Source: Minicystis rosea
GTDB taxonomy: Bacteria > Myxococcota_A > Polyangia > Polyangiales > Polyangiaceae
Length of the DNA: 64,000 nucleotides
Assembly: GCA_001931535.1 (NCBI GenBank)
Contig: CP016211.1
Span: forward strand, 11,578,377-11,642,376
Direction of reading: 5' to 3'
Shown: positions 1-8,410 of the stretch, one piece after another
Position numbering within the stretch: position 1 is the stretch's first letter
How the letters are laid out: each line of letters starts with the position of its first letter
Made by a program: the position numbers and the translations under genes
The notes under the pieces: model-generated
Databases searched by the model: none
Seen by the model: the letters and a program-made list of their open reading frames with translations, nothing else
What the model was told of the DNA's origin: nothing

Positions 1-172
1 CTGATTTCTCGGGTGAAACACGAGATATCGAATCACGTCCCGGGCATCGGGATCGCGGTGGGAGGGACGACGTTCTCGGTTTGGGACGGATGAAGAGAGG
101 CGAGGTTCGCCGAGGACGATGGCTGTCGCGGAGGCGCGCCGGACCGCGGTTGGCGGCCCGGCGCAGCGAGGA

Positions 173-2377
173 TCACGGGTAGAACTTCTTCCCGCTCTTC
201 GCCATGTCCACGAGCACCGGCGCGGGCGTCCAGCGCTTGCCGTGCTGTTGCTCGTAGCCTTGAATGCGCTTCAAGATCTCGGCAGCGCCAATCGCGTCCA
301 CATAGCGGAACGGGCCACCGCGGAAAGGCGGGAATCCGAGGCCGAAGATGGCCCCGATATCCCCATCACGCGGGCTCCGGAGAATGCCTTCACCAAAGCA
401 GTGGAGCGCCTCGTTCACGAACTGGAGCGAGCAGCGCATCTGGATCTCCTCGACTGCCACCTTGGGCTTCGCCTTGGGATCCGGCGTCGGCAGGCCGAGC
501 ACGCCATACACGCTCTCGTCGACGCGCTTGCCCTTGCCCTTCTTGGCGTCGCCGTAGAGGTAGAATCCGCGCTTGTTCTTGCGGCCTTTGCGGTCGTCGG
601 CGACGAGCTTCGCCATGGTGGGAGGCGGGATCATGCGGTCGCCGAAGGCCGCCACCATGATCGGGCCCACGTGGGCGGCCACGTCGATGCCCACCTCGTC
701 GAGCAGCGTCACCGGGCCGACGGGCCAACCCCAAGCCGTCATGGCCTTGTCGATCGTCTCCACCGAGAGGCCCTCGGTCAGGAGATAACTGGCTTCGTTC
801 ATCATCGGTCCGAGGATGCGGCTCGTGTAGAAGCCGGTCCCGTCGTTGACGACGATCACCGTCTTCCCCTGCTTCTTCCCGATCGAAACGGCCGTCGCCA
901 CCACCTCGGGCGCCGTCTCCTTCGTCTGGATGACTTCGAGGAGAGGCATCTTGTGGACGGGCGAGAAGTAATGCATCCCGATCACGTTCTCGGGGTGCTT
1001 GGAGCCGGCGGCGATCTTCGCGATCGGGATCGACGAGGTGTTGGAAGCGAAGATGACGCCCTCTTTGCCGGCGGCCTCGATCTCGCGAATCACCTTGTGC
1101 TTCACGTCGAGGTCCTCGAACACGGCCTCGATCACGAGATAGGCGCTCTTCATGCCCGCGTAGTCGGTCGTCCCCGAGAGCAGCGCCAGCTTTTGATCGC
1201 GCTCGAGCTTCGTGAGCTTCTTCTTCTTCACGTCCTCGTCGAGGATGTCGGCCACGTATTTGAGGCCGCGCCCGAGCGACGCATCATCCTTGTCCTTGAG
1301 GCGGACGGGGATGCCGGCGTTCATCGTCACATAGGCGATGCCGCCGCCCATCAGGCCGGCGCCGAGCATGGCCACCTTCTCCACGCGGCGCGGCTTCACG
1401 CTGGGATCGCTGACGCCGCTGTCCTTCTTCAACGCGGTTTGCGCGAAGAAGATCTCGATGAGACGGTGGGCCACGCTCGAGACCACGAGCTCGCCGAAGT
1501 GCTTGGCCTCGACCTCGCGCGCCGCCTCGAAACCATGCTCGGCGAAGGCCTGGAGCACATCGACGATGCGCTCCGGCGCGGGGTAATGGCCACCCGTCTT
1601 CTTGAGCAGCTCCTCACGAGCCTTCTTGAAGAGCAGGCGCCGCCCGACCGGGTTCTTCTCCAAGGCCAGGGTGGTGAGCTGCTCGGCCGCGCCTTTGCCC
1701 TTCTTCGGCGCGCGCCGGCCGAAGGGCGCGCCCTTCTCGGCGAGCTTCAAAGCATGTTGGGCGGCCACCTCGTGGAGGATGGAGACGTGCACCACCTCGT
1801 CCGCCACACCGAGGCTCTTGGCCTTGGCGGCGCGCATGTTCTTGCCGGTGAGGCCGTAATCGAGCGCCACCTGCAAACCCACGAGGGCGGCGAGCCGCTC
1901 CAAACCATTGAGGCCGGGGAGCAGGCCGAGCTGGACTTCGGGGAGGCCCAAAGCGGTCTTCTTGTCGTCGCTGAGCACGCGGCCGTGACACGCGAGCGCG
2001 ACCTCGAATCCACCGCCGAGCGCCGCGCCGTGCACCGCGGCCACGACGGGCTTCGGCGAGCTCACGAGCTTCTCGATCGAGCGGTGTCCCGCGCGGCACA
2101 TCTCCGTCGCTTCCGCGGCGGTGCCGAGGGCTTTGAGCATCTCGATGTCGGCGCCGGCGATGAAGCCATCAGGCTTGCCTGACACCAAAATGGCCGCCTT
2201 GATCGCCGGATCTCGGGCGATCTCGCCGAAGACCCGCTCGAACTCGGCCCCGAAGGTGGCCTTGAGCGTGTTCACCGGCTCGCCGGCGACATCGTAGGTG
2301 ATGACGGCCACGCCGTCGGGACGCACCTTCACGCTGAGCGCCTGCCGCGCCGCGCTCTCTGCTTTGCCGTTGTTCAT
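173..2377 (-). CDS. fadJ: Bifunctional enoyl-CoA hydratase / 3-hydroxyacyl-CoA dehydrogenase (FadJ-like)
   Basis: This 734-aa protein is the alpha subunit of a fatty-acid beta-oxidation complex. It hydrates enoyl-CoA and then oxidises the 3-hydroxyacyl-CoA with NAD. The N-terminal crotonase domain (about 15-200) keeps both catalytic glutamates: E125 in GGGFE and E147 in LPEVQLG. The dehydrogenase part has the Rossmann motif LGAGLMGGGIAY and the catalytic-His segment MHYFSPVHKMPLLEV, and then a C-terminal helical domain containing GFPPFRGGPFRY. The length is close to E. coli FadJ (714 aa). The frame stays open far upstream inside the thiolase gene, but the ATG at 2377 overlaps the thiolase stop as ATGA and begins MNNGKAES, so translational coupling sets the start. 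Fatty acids are presumably used as carbon and energy. The family call is secure; FadJ rather than FadB is inferred from the fadI-fadJ gene order and from the FadI-type partner. Confidence 0.95.
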   Translation of the reverse strand: MNNGKAESAARQALSVKVRPDGVAVITYDVAGEPVNTLKATFGAEFERVFGEIARDPAIKAAILVSGKPDGFIAGADIEMLKALGTAAEATEMCRAGHRSIEKLVSSPKPVVAAVHGAALGGGFEVALACHGRVLSDDKKTALGLPEVQLGLLPGLNGLERLAALVGLQVALDYGLTGKNMRAAKAKSLGVADEVVHVSILHEVAAQHALKLAEKGAPFGRRAPKKGKGAAEQLTTLALEKNPVGRRLLFKKAREELLKKTGGHYPAPERIVDVLQAFAEHGFEAAREVEAKHFGELVVSSVAHRLIEIFFAQTALKKDSGVSDPSVKPRRVEKVAMLGAGLMGGGIAYVTMNAGIPVRLKDKDDASLGRGLKYVADILDEDVKKKKLTKLERDQKLALLSGTTDYAGMKSAYLVIEAVFEDLDVKHKVIREIEAAGKEGVIFASNTSSIPIAKIAAGSKHPENVIGMHYFSPVHKMPLLEVIQTKETAPEVVATAVSIGKKQGKTVIVVNDGTGFYTSRILGPMMNEASYLLTEGLSVETIDKAMTAWGWPVGPVTLLDEVGIDVAAHVGPIMVAAFGDRMIPPPTMAKLVADDRKGRKNKRGFYLYGDAKKGKGKRVDESVYGVLGLPTPDPKAKPKVAVEEIQMRCSLQFVNEALHCFGEGILRSPRDGDIGAIFGLGFPPFRGGPFRYVDAIGAAEILKRIQGYEQQHGKRWTPAPVLVDMAKSGKKFYP

Positions 2378-3678
2378 GCTCCCTCCAGGACCATGGCCGC
2401 GCCGATGCCGCCGGCCGCGCAGACCGTGAGCAATGCGTGCTGTTTGCCGCGCTTCGCGAGCTCGCGCAGCGTCGAGAGGACCATGCGCCCGCCGGTCGCG
2501 GCGAACGGATGACCGATGGCGATCGAGCCGCCGTTGACGTTGAGAATCGAAGGATCGATCTCGCCCACGGCCTCGCTCCGGCCGAGCTTCTCCGCGGCGA
2601 ACGACTTCGACGCGAGGGCCTTGATGTTGGAGGCCACCTGGGCCGCGAAGGCCTCGTGCATGTCGACGAGATCCATGTCGGCGAGCGTGAGCCCCGCGCG
2701 ATCGAGCGCCTTGGGCGCCGCGAAGACGGGCGCCATCAAGAGCTGCCAGCCCGGATCCACCGCGGCATACGACCACGACTTCACGTATCCGAGCGGCGTG
2801 TAGCCGAGCGCCTTCGCCTTCGACTCGCGCATCACGAGGAGCGCGCTGGCGCCGTCCGTCAGGGGCGACGCGTTGCCCGCGGTGATGGTGCCGTGCTTGC
2901 GATCGAAGACCGGCGAGAGCTTCGAATAAGCATCGATCGTCGAGCCCTCGCGCACGAGGTTGTCCTTGGCCACGGGCGCGTCGTACGGCGGCGGGATCAC
3001 GTGCATGACCTCGGCGGCGTAGGTGCCGTCCTGCCAGGCGCGCGCGGCGTTGCTGTGCGAGGCGTGAGCAATGGCATCTTGCTCCGCGCGGGTGATGTTG
3101 TTGAGCTTGGCCATCTTCTCCGCGGCCTCGCCCATCTGCTCACCGGTGGTGGGCTCGCGCGAGAAGCCGGGGACGGGCGGCACGAGATCCTTCGGAGAGA
3201 GCTTGGTGAAGGGCTTGAGCTTGTCGCCGATCGACTTGCCCTTTTGCGCCTCCACGAGCGCGGCCGCGAGGCGCCGCGAGACACCGAGGGGCACATCGCT
3301 CATGCTGTCGGCGCCGCCGACGATGGCCACGTCGTGCTGCCCAGCCATGATGGCTTCGCTCGCCGAGGTGAGCGCTTGGATGGAGGTCGCGCACGCCCGC
3401 GACACGCTGAAGGCGTCGATGTCGCGCGGCAGGCCTGCGCGGAGGACCACCTCGCGCGCGATGTTGAGCCAGTCGAGCGTGGGCACGACTTGCCCATAGA
3501 CACAGAGCCCCACCTCTTTCGGCGAGAGCTCGCTCCGGTGCATCAGCTCCTTGACCACCGTGGTCGCGAGGTCGACGGTGCGCATCGACTTGAGGGCCGT
3601 CCCCGCCTTGGTGAACGGCGTACGCAGGCCGGCGACGACCGCGACGCGATCCCGCCCGTTGTTTTCGGTGTTTGCCAT
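2374..3678 (-). CDS. fadI: Acetyl-CoA C-acyltransferase (3-ketoacyl-CoA thiolase, FadI-like)
   Basis: This 434-aa thiolase catalyses the last, thiolytic step of beta-oxidation and releases acetyl-CoA. The acyl-accepting cysteine is C96 in VSRACATSIQ. The C-terminal catalytic motifs are GHPFAATGGR and CAAGGIGAAM, and HEAFAAQ carries another active-site His. The length matches FadI (436 aa) better than FadA (about 390 aa). It is the first gene of a two-gene operon with the hydratase/dehydrogenase, overlapping it by four bases. The start ATG at 3678 is preceded by a GGAGAGG ribosome site. Two palindromes lie 30-70 bases upstream and could bind a fatty-acid regulator. Confidence 0.95.
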   Translation of the reverse strand: MANTENNGRDRVAVVAGLRTPFTKAGTALKSMRTVDLATTVVKELMHRSELSPKEVGLCVYGQVVPTLDWLNIAREVVLRAGLPRDIDAFSVSRACATSIQALTSASEAIMAGQHDVAIVGGADSMSDVPLGVSRRLAAALVEAQKGKSIGDKLKPFTKLSPKDLVPPVPGFSREPTTGEQMGEAAEKMAKLNNITRAEQDAIAHASHSNAARAWQDGTYAAEVMHVIPPPYDAPVAKDNLVREGSTIDAYSKLSPVFDRKHGTITAGNASPLTDGASALLVMRESKAKALGYTPLGYVKSWSYAAVDPGWQLLMAPVFAAPKALDRAGLTLADMDLVDMHEAFAAQVASNIKALASKSFAAEKLGRSEAVGEIDPSILNVNGGSIAIGHPFAATGGRMVLSTLRELAKRGKQHALLTVCAAGGIGAAMVLEGA

Positions 3679-4197
3679 AGCCTCTCCGCGCCGGTTCGAT
3701 ATCCCGGCCAGAGAACGTCTCTAGGGATGCTGACGCGACGTGTCAATGGCAGTCTGTCAGGCACCGAAATCGAGCTCCAGAGACGTGCACGCGTATCCAC
3801 GGTTGCCACCGAGGCCCTCAATCGCAGCGGCTCGAGACACTTCATTCCGCGCTCGTCGAAGCGGCTCGAGCAGGCCGTGTCTTTGAGCGTGCGCGCTCGG
3901 CTACACGTGAGCTGCGCATCGCTGCACGCTTTCATGCGAGCGAAGGTGGCGTCGCCGAAGGATCGGCGAGCGGAGGTCGGCGCGCCGTTGGGGCAGGGCG
4001 CGCACGTCGTCACAGGAGGTCGGGCGGGGAGCCCCAGCTGGTCGTCGGTCGAGATTGCGCGGATGTCGTCCTGTCAACCTGGCAAGGCTGCCGAGCACGG
4101 CCACGACAATTTGTGCAGGAATAAAGACCGAACCCACTTTCTCTCGGGGAAAACGCAAGATCATGGGCTGGCGCACGCGTTGCTGTTTCCGTGAGGC
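3679..4197. other. Divergent non-coding region between fadI and the DUF2325 gene
   Basis: About 520 bases with no convincing gene. Reading frames that cross it are extensions of antisense frames and have no recognisable protein character. It must hold the outward promoters for fadI and the DUF2325 gene; apart from the two palindromes near 3710-3745 I see no clear element. Confidence 0.5.
3710..3745. promoter_or_regulatory. Two palindromic operator candidates upstream of fadI
   Basis: AGAGA-ACG-TCTCT (3710-3722) is a perfect 5-bp inverted repeat. TGACGCG-A-CGTGTCA (3731-3745) is a 7-bp inverted repeat with one mismatch. They sit 32-67 bases upstream of the fadI start, where repressors of beta-oxidation operons usually bind. 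The second has the shape of a TetR-family operator. No regulator gene is adjacent, so the function is inference only. Confidence 0.35.
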
Positions 4198-4548
4198 ATG
4201 AAGAACAAAACCCGTTTCCGCGTGGGCGACGAGGATGTCCGGACGAAGCAGACGGTGCTGGTGATCGGTGGCAGCGGCGGAATGTCCGATCGCTACCGCG
4301 ACGTCGTGGCGAAGCATGGATGGGAGCTGCGCCACTACGAAAACCGCGTGCCCGCCGGCGCGCGCCACGGCGTGGGCCGCGTCGCCCTCATCGTGGTGAT
4401 GGTGACGATGGTCTCGCATGCGCTCCGCGATCAGGTGCGGAGCATGGGCTGTGAGGACGCGCCGATTCTGTACCTGCGGAGCGCCTCGATATCGGCGCTG
4501 CGATCGGCCGTCGACAAGTGGGCCGAAGGCGAGAACCTCGCGGCCTGA
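4198..4548 (+). CDS. DUF2325 domain-containing protein
   Basis: This small 116-aa soluble protein matches the DUF2325 pattern. It has a Rossmann-like opening strand VLVIGGSGGMSDRYRD, a central hydrophobic strand followed by VSHALRDQVR, and a closing ILYLRSASISALRSAVDKW. The family is widespread and has no established biochemical role. The usual 'D-C' dipeptide before VSH is replaced here by TM. The ATG is preceded by a weak GTGAGG. It stands alone between divergent fadI and a convergent HAD gene. Confidence 0.75.
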   Translation: MKNKTRFRVGDEDVRTKQTVLVIGGSGGMSDRYRDVVAKHGWELRHYENRVPAGARHGVGRVALIVVMVTMVSHALRDQVRSMGCEDAPILYLRSASISALRSAVDKWAEGENLAA

Positions 4549-4791
4549 TTCTTCCTCATCGCGCGCGACGAGCGGCAGGAGCGCGGATCACCCTGCGCCG
4601 GCCGTGGGAGAGCGTGCGATCGATCGCGCACCGTCGCCTTCGCGAGCCATGCGTCGCGCCCCCGAGACGCGCCGCGAGCCGAGATCGTGCGCGCCATCGT
4701 GGCTGTTGCCGAGATGGCATATCGGAGATGGAGCCGGAGCGCGGGACGCCGCCTCTGCGGTCGTCCCGAACGTCATCCGGTGAGAGATGCT

Positions 4792-5640
4792 TCAGCCGAG
4801 GCGATGGAGCAGCGGCGCGAGACCGTCGCTGACGCCGCCGCGCTCGCCGAGCGCCCGAATGGCATCGAGCTCGTAATCGAAGGTCCGCTCGCGCCGCACG
4901 AGGTGGACGCTCGCGCCGAGCTCCGCGGGAAGGGCCAAGTCCATCTCGTAGATGTCCCCGCAGACCAGGGTCTTTTCCGGCGTTGCCCCGGTGTCCTGCC
5001 AAATCTTCGAGAGCGCGTCGTAATAGCGACCACGCTCCAGCAACACCGGCCTTTGCAGGCCCGGGAGCTCTTTCGTCTTGGGCACCGCCGCGAAGCGCGC
5101 GTCCATCTCGGTCGGCGGGACGATGGCGAATTTGCGCGCATCCCCCTGGATGCGCAGGCGCTCGATGCCCACGGGCGCGAGGCTCTGGAGCTTGCGCGTG
5201 GCCGCGTCGCTCGCCGCGTTCGTCACCACGTACACCGACGGCACCCGCGCGAGCAGCGTCTCCAAGACGTGCTTCGTCTCCGGTCGGAACGAGGCCCCCG
5301 TCTTCTGGTACGCGCGACGGAAGATGGCCGTGGTGACATCGCTCCGGAGCGCCGGATCGTGGGTCATGACGGCGAAGCGATCGAAGACGACCTGCGCCGC
5401 GGACGAAGCCAGGATGTACGGATCCGCATCGGCCGGGCCGGCCGCATGACCATCGACGATCCAGGCGAGCTCGGGGGATCGCTTCCGCACGACGCCCACC
5501 GCCTCCTCCCAGATGCCGTCGAGATCGCGGCCGAGGAGATCGGCGACCAAGGCAGGGAAGGTCGCATTGAAGGCGGGGGCTTCGTGCGGGAGGTCGGTGA
5601 GGGTGCCGTCCAGATCGAGGACGACGCAGTCGAATCGCAT
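4792..5640 (-). CDS. HAD-superfamily hydrolase (phosphatase-like)
   Basis: This 282-aa haloacid-dehalogenase-fold protein shows all four motifs: DLDGTLTD at residues 8-15 (motif I with the nucleophile Asp), VVTNAAS (motif II), a downstream Lys, and VCGDIYEMDL (motif IV, acidic metal ligands). A helical cap lies between motifs I and II, as in phosphoglycolate-phosphatase-like C1-cap enzymes. The substrate cannot be deduced. It lies 12 bases downstream of the serpin gene on the same strand and may be co-transcribed, though no functional link is evident. Confidence 0.85.
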   Translation of the reverse strand: MRFDCVVLDLDGTLTDLPHEAPAFNATFPALVADLLGRDLDGIWEEAVGVVRKRSPELAWIVDGHAAGPADADPYILASSAAQVVFDRFAVMTHDPALRSDVTTAIFRRAYQKTGASFRPETKHVLETLLARVPSVYVVTNAASDAATRKLQSLAPVGIERLRIQGDARKFAIVPPTEMDARFAAVPKTKELPGLQRPVLLERGRYYDALSKIWQDTGATPEKTLVCGDIYEMDLALPAELGASVHLVRRERTFDYELDAIRALGERGGVSDGLAPLLHRLG

Positions 5641-5652
5641 GCGAGCCGTATA

Positions 5653-6945
5653 TCAGCCTTGCGGGCTCTCGACCCGGCCGAAAAAGAGGACCGTCCCGCT
5701 CTTGTCGCGGATGAAGAAGAGGTAGGGCCGATTGAAGTGGATTTCGGCCGGCTCCGGCACGCTGGTGACGCTGAGCACCACGCCGGTCGCCGCGGCCGCC
5801 TCGGTGCCCGCCTCGTTCACGTCGATGAAGGCCTTGTGCACGACGGCGCCGATGAACAGATCGTGCTTCCCGTCGATCCCGCTGAAGTCGGCCTTGGTCG
5901 TGAACGCGTCCGCCATGCCGAGCGTCGAGAGTTGGTCGGAAAGGCTCAGCGTCGACTCGATCTTGAAGCGCGGGAGCGTGAGCGTGACGAAGTGTCGGGT
6001 CAGCTTGTTGGTGATCTCCGCGAGCTTCGCGCCGCTCAGCGAGGCCTCGAACGTGTCGATGGCGCCCTCCGCCGGCAGGACCAGGATCATCGAGAGCTCC
6101 TGACCATCATAAGGCAGCTCCACCGCGGCCCAGTCGCTGCCGGCGCCGTAGCGCGCCTCCCGCCCACTCGACATCGTCTGCACCTGCACGGTGGTGCCGT
6201 CGCGCTTCTTGAAATCGGCGAGCACGGTGTCCGCGCTCTTGAAGGGCTCCGCCCAAGCCGCATTGAAATAGACGGCGTTGGTGAGCACGAGCCGGGTGGT
6301 CGGGTCGACCGAGCCTTGGGGGAGCAGATTCTTGATCCGATCCTCGGTCTCGTTCTCGACCCAAGCATTGATGATCTCACGCGACTTGTCCGGCGCCTCC
6401 GAGAAATTCACCACGTGCATGCCCGCGCCGTAGTGCTGGGCGAGCGTGTCGAGGAAGGGGCTCAGGAAGTCGTACCCCGTTTGCCCCCAAAGGGCGTTGG
6501 CGACGTTGAGGCGGAAGGCTCCGCCGTCCTTGCCTTCCGCGTTCTCCCCGCGGCTCGCGAGCGCGAGATCGAGGGCATTGAACGCGGGATGCAATTGATC
6601 CTGCGGGAGCGTGAAGTGCAGGGCACTCGCCATGTGCGAAGCGGTCGCTCCGCGCGCGCCGGCGAACGTCATCGCCAGCGCCGAGGAGATGCTGTACGGC
6701 GAAAAGAACAGGTTTCCGGGCTCGCGCCGAATCTGCTGATACAGATCCATGGCGAACGCGGTGTTGTCCTTCACGGCATCTGCGAGCGCGGCGTCGGTGA
6801 CGTTCGGCGTCTGGATGCGCTGTTTGTCGGACCTGGCGACGCAGCCCGGCGTGCTCGAATCGATGCATGCAGTCGGCGACGATTGGCACCCTGCGGCAGA
6901 GAGAGAGAGGAAACCTGCGAGCGGAAGAGCGCGGCGAAGATTCAT
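5653..6945 (-). CDS. Serpin-family serine protease inhibitor, lipoprotein
   Basis: This 430-aa full-length serpin carries a lipoprotein signal peptide (lipobox LSAAGC, lipidated Cys20), so it probably sits on the outer membrane or cell surface. The breach and shutter regions are typical (FFSPYSISSALAMTFAGARG; TNAVYFNAAWAEPF). The reactive-centre-loop hinge NEAGTEAAAATG (377-388) has the small residues needed for inhibitory loop insertion. Counting from the hinge places P1-P1' near T394-S395. The serpin signature is present as FNRPYLFFIRD with Tyr in place of the usual Phe. The ATG at 6945 gives a clean signal peptide; an in-frame extension to 7107 is unlikely. A Thr P1 would suggest an elastase- or subtilisin-like target, which is inference. 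Confidence 0.93.
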   Translation of the reverse strand: MNLRRALPLAGFLSLSAAGCQSSPTACIDSSTPGCVARSDKQRIQTPNVTDAALADAVKDNTAFAMDLYQQIRREPGNLFFSPYSISSALAMTFAGARGATASHMASALHFTLPQDQLHPAFNALDLALASRGENAEGKDGGAFRLNVANALWGQTGYDFLSPFLDTLAQHYGAGMHVVNFSEAPDKSREIINAWVENETEDRIKNLLPQGSVDPTTRLVLTNAVYFNAAWAEPFKSADTVLADFKKRDGTTVQVQTMSSGREARYGAGSDWAAVELPYDGQELSMILVLPAEGAIDTFEASLSGAKLAEITNKLTRHFVTLTLPRFKIESTLSLSDQLSTLGMADAFTTKADFSGIDGKHDLFIGAVVHKAFIDVNEAGTEAAAATGVVLSVTSVPEPAEIHFNRPYLFFIRDKSGTVLFFGRVESPQG

Positions 6946-7168
6946 CGACGAAGCCTCCGCGCGCGGCCAAGCAGGAGACATGCCCGTAGGGTCGTGCGGA
7001 AACTGCAGGAGGATTCGCGCGCAGGCGTCGCCGACGGGCCTGGCGCAGAGTGGCAATTGCGTTGGGAGGGACGTGATCCGTCGAGCTGCGGTAGAGCCGC
7101 GAATCACGTCTCGATGGTGAGGACGGCCCCGGCGTTCGACGCCGGATGTGCGTGTTTCTCGGTAGCCA

Positions 7169-8122
7169 TCACGGCTGCGCTTCGTCCTTCAGGCCCTCTT
7201 GCTTCACGCCCTCTTGCTTGGGCGTCCCCTGCTTCACGCCCTCTTGCTTGGGCGTCCCCTGCTTCACGCCGCCCTGTGGAGCGCGGGAGCGCGGCCCCTG
7301 CCCCCCGAGGCCCGCGCCGAAGGCGCGCATGGGGCACGCCGATCCGGCCTGCGCGAGCTGCGGCGCGCCGTAGGCACGACCGATGGCGGACACGGACCGG
7401 TCGGCCGCGGCGAGGTGACCGAGGGTGGCGCGAACGGCGGTGTCGAACGTCGGCCCGAGCACACCGGCATTGGCTGCGTCTGCGACCTGCGCGGCCTGCG
7501 CCTGCGCGGCCACGAGGTGACCGACGGCGCTGCGGATCTCGGGCACCGCGCTCGGATTCGTGGCCTCCGCGTTCTGCTGGAGCGCGATGAGGCTCGTGAG
7601 CGCGCGGTTGGTCGCGGTGGTGAGGAATTGCGCCTGGTTGCCGAGGATCTGCGGCGCGTGCGCGTGCAACCCCTGCTCCACGCCGAGCACGTGCGCCGTG
7701 TTGGCGGCGTTGCCGATGAAGAGCGCGGCGTCCGCGATCCACGCCTGCGGCGCCGAGGCCATCGCGCCCTGCATGCCGGACTGGCCCATGCCACTGCCGT
7801 ATTGCTGAGCGCCGTATTGTTGACCACCGTATTGCTGGCCGCCCCAGCCCGGTGCGTTCTGCTGGGCGCCGCAGCCCGGGCATTGCGGATTGATGCCCGC
7901 GCCGAACTGGCCCTGCTGACCACCGAAGCCGGGTTGGTTCGATTGGTACTGCGAAGACCCGTATTGCTGCGTGCCCGGTTGATTCTGCGCGCCGGGCTGC
8001 TTCTGCTCCGCGCCCTGCTTGCTCTGCGATGCATCCTGCACGTCCTCGGCGAGCGCCGTCGCGGCGGTGAGGCCCATGCAGAGCGCGAGGGCGAACGCCC
8101 CCTTCTTGTATTGAGTCGCCAT
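7169..8122 (-). CDS. Secreted Gln/Gly-rich protein with C-terminal GVKQGTPKQE repeats (FGAG-motif protein 1)
   Basis: This 317-aa protein has a signal peptide (ALCMGLTAATALAED) and a Gln/Gly/Tyr-rich region with repeated GGQQYG-like units. A CPGCG motif lies near residue 75, followed by an Ala-rich helical domain (about 125-255). The end is ACPMRAFGAGLG plus a lysine/glutamine tail built from tandem decapeptides. The ATG at 8122 is set by GGGAGGATT eight bases upstream. It resembles the next gene in signal peptide (ALC[MV]GLTA), leader, Cys-Pro motif and FGAG[IL] motifs, so the two look like diverged paralogues. I recognise no family. An extracellular or periplasmic location is inferred from the signal peptide. 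Confidence 0.75.
   Translation of the reverse strand: MATQYKKGAFALALCMGLTAATALAEDVQDASQSKQGAEQKQPGAQNQPGTQQYGSSQYQSNQPGFGGQQGQFGAGINPQCPGCGAQQNAPGWGGQQYGGQQYGAQQYGSGMGQSGMQGAMASAPQAWIADAALFIGNAANTAHVLGVEQGLHAHAPQILGNQAQFLTTATNRALTSLIALQQNAEATNPSAVPEIRSAVGHLVAAQAQAAQVADAANAGVLGPTFDTAVRATLGHLAAADRSVSAIGRAYGAPQLAQAGSACPMRAFGAGLGGQGPRSRAPQGGVKQGTPKQEGVKQGTPKQEGVKQEGLKDEAQP
7201..7270 (-). repeat. 30-bp tandem repeat in the tail of the FGAG-motif protein 1 gene
   Basis: Two identical 30-bp units (7201-7230 and 7231-7260) and a partial third (to 7270) encode the GVKQGTPKQE decapeptide on the minus strand. The perfect identity suggests recent slippage or length polymorphism. Confidence 0.9.
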
Positions 8123-8271
8123 CTGCCAATCCTCCCAGTTCGTGGCGCGGAGTTGCTCTCCGCGCTCGTCCCGAGCGCACCTGGCGCCGGCATCGCCGCA
8201 TTGCAACGCGGGCGCCACGGCTGCGAACGAGTCATCTCATGATTAGGGCTGGCTCACCCAACCCAAGGCCC

Positions 8272-8355
8272 GAGGCCGCTTGCGGCCTCCGATGAAAGAG
8301 CCGTCAGCGCACCGCCGGCCGGATGTGTGGATGCTGGAGATTGGCAATCTCCAGC
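8272..8355 (-). terminator. Two hairpins downstream of FGAG-motif protein 2
   Basis: A perfect 10-bp stem with a GGC loop spans 8333-8355 (GCTGGAGATT/AATCTCCAGC), 56 bases past the stop of the gene ending at 8411. A second hairpin, GAGGCCGC-TT-GCGGCCTC, lies at 8272-8289. Neither is followed by a T-run on the minus strand, so termination is inferred from position and stability only. The second shares its core with the hairpin at 11451-11474. Confidence 0.45.
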
Positions 8356-8410
8356 GGCGGTATCTCATGGTCTCGTATGCCGCTCCGGCGCGGCCGTGCT
8401 CGGATGGGGG

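Noticed and set aside
7..25. Weak TCTCG/CGAGA hairpin at the window start
   Set aside because: Five base pairs and about 150 bases from the fadJ stop; not enough to call a terminator.
119..2182. Long plus-strand open frame opposite fadJ
   Set aside because: It is antisense to a clear enzyme, His/Arg-rich, with no domain or ribosome site; it is caused by GC codon bias.
2437..4194. Plus-strand 585-codon frame opposite fadI and through the gap
   Set aside because: Antisense composition and no start signal; the part in 3680-4194 shows no protein-like pattern either.
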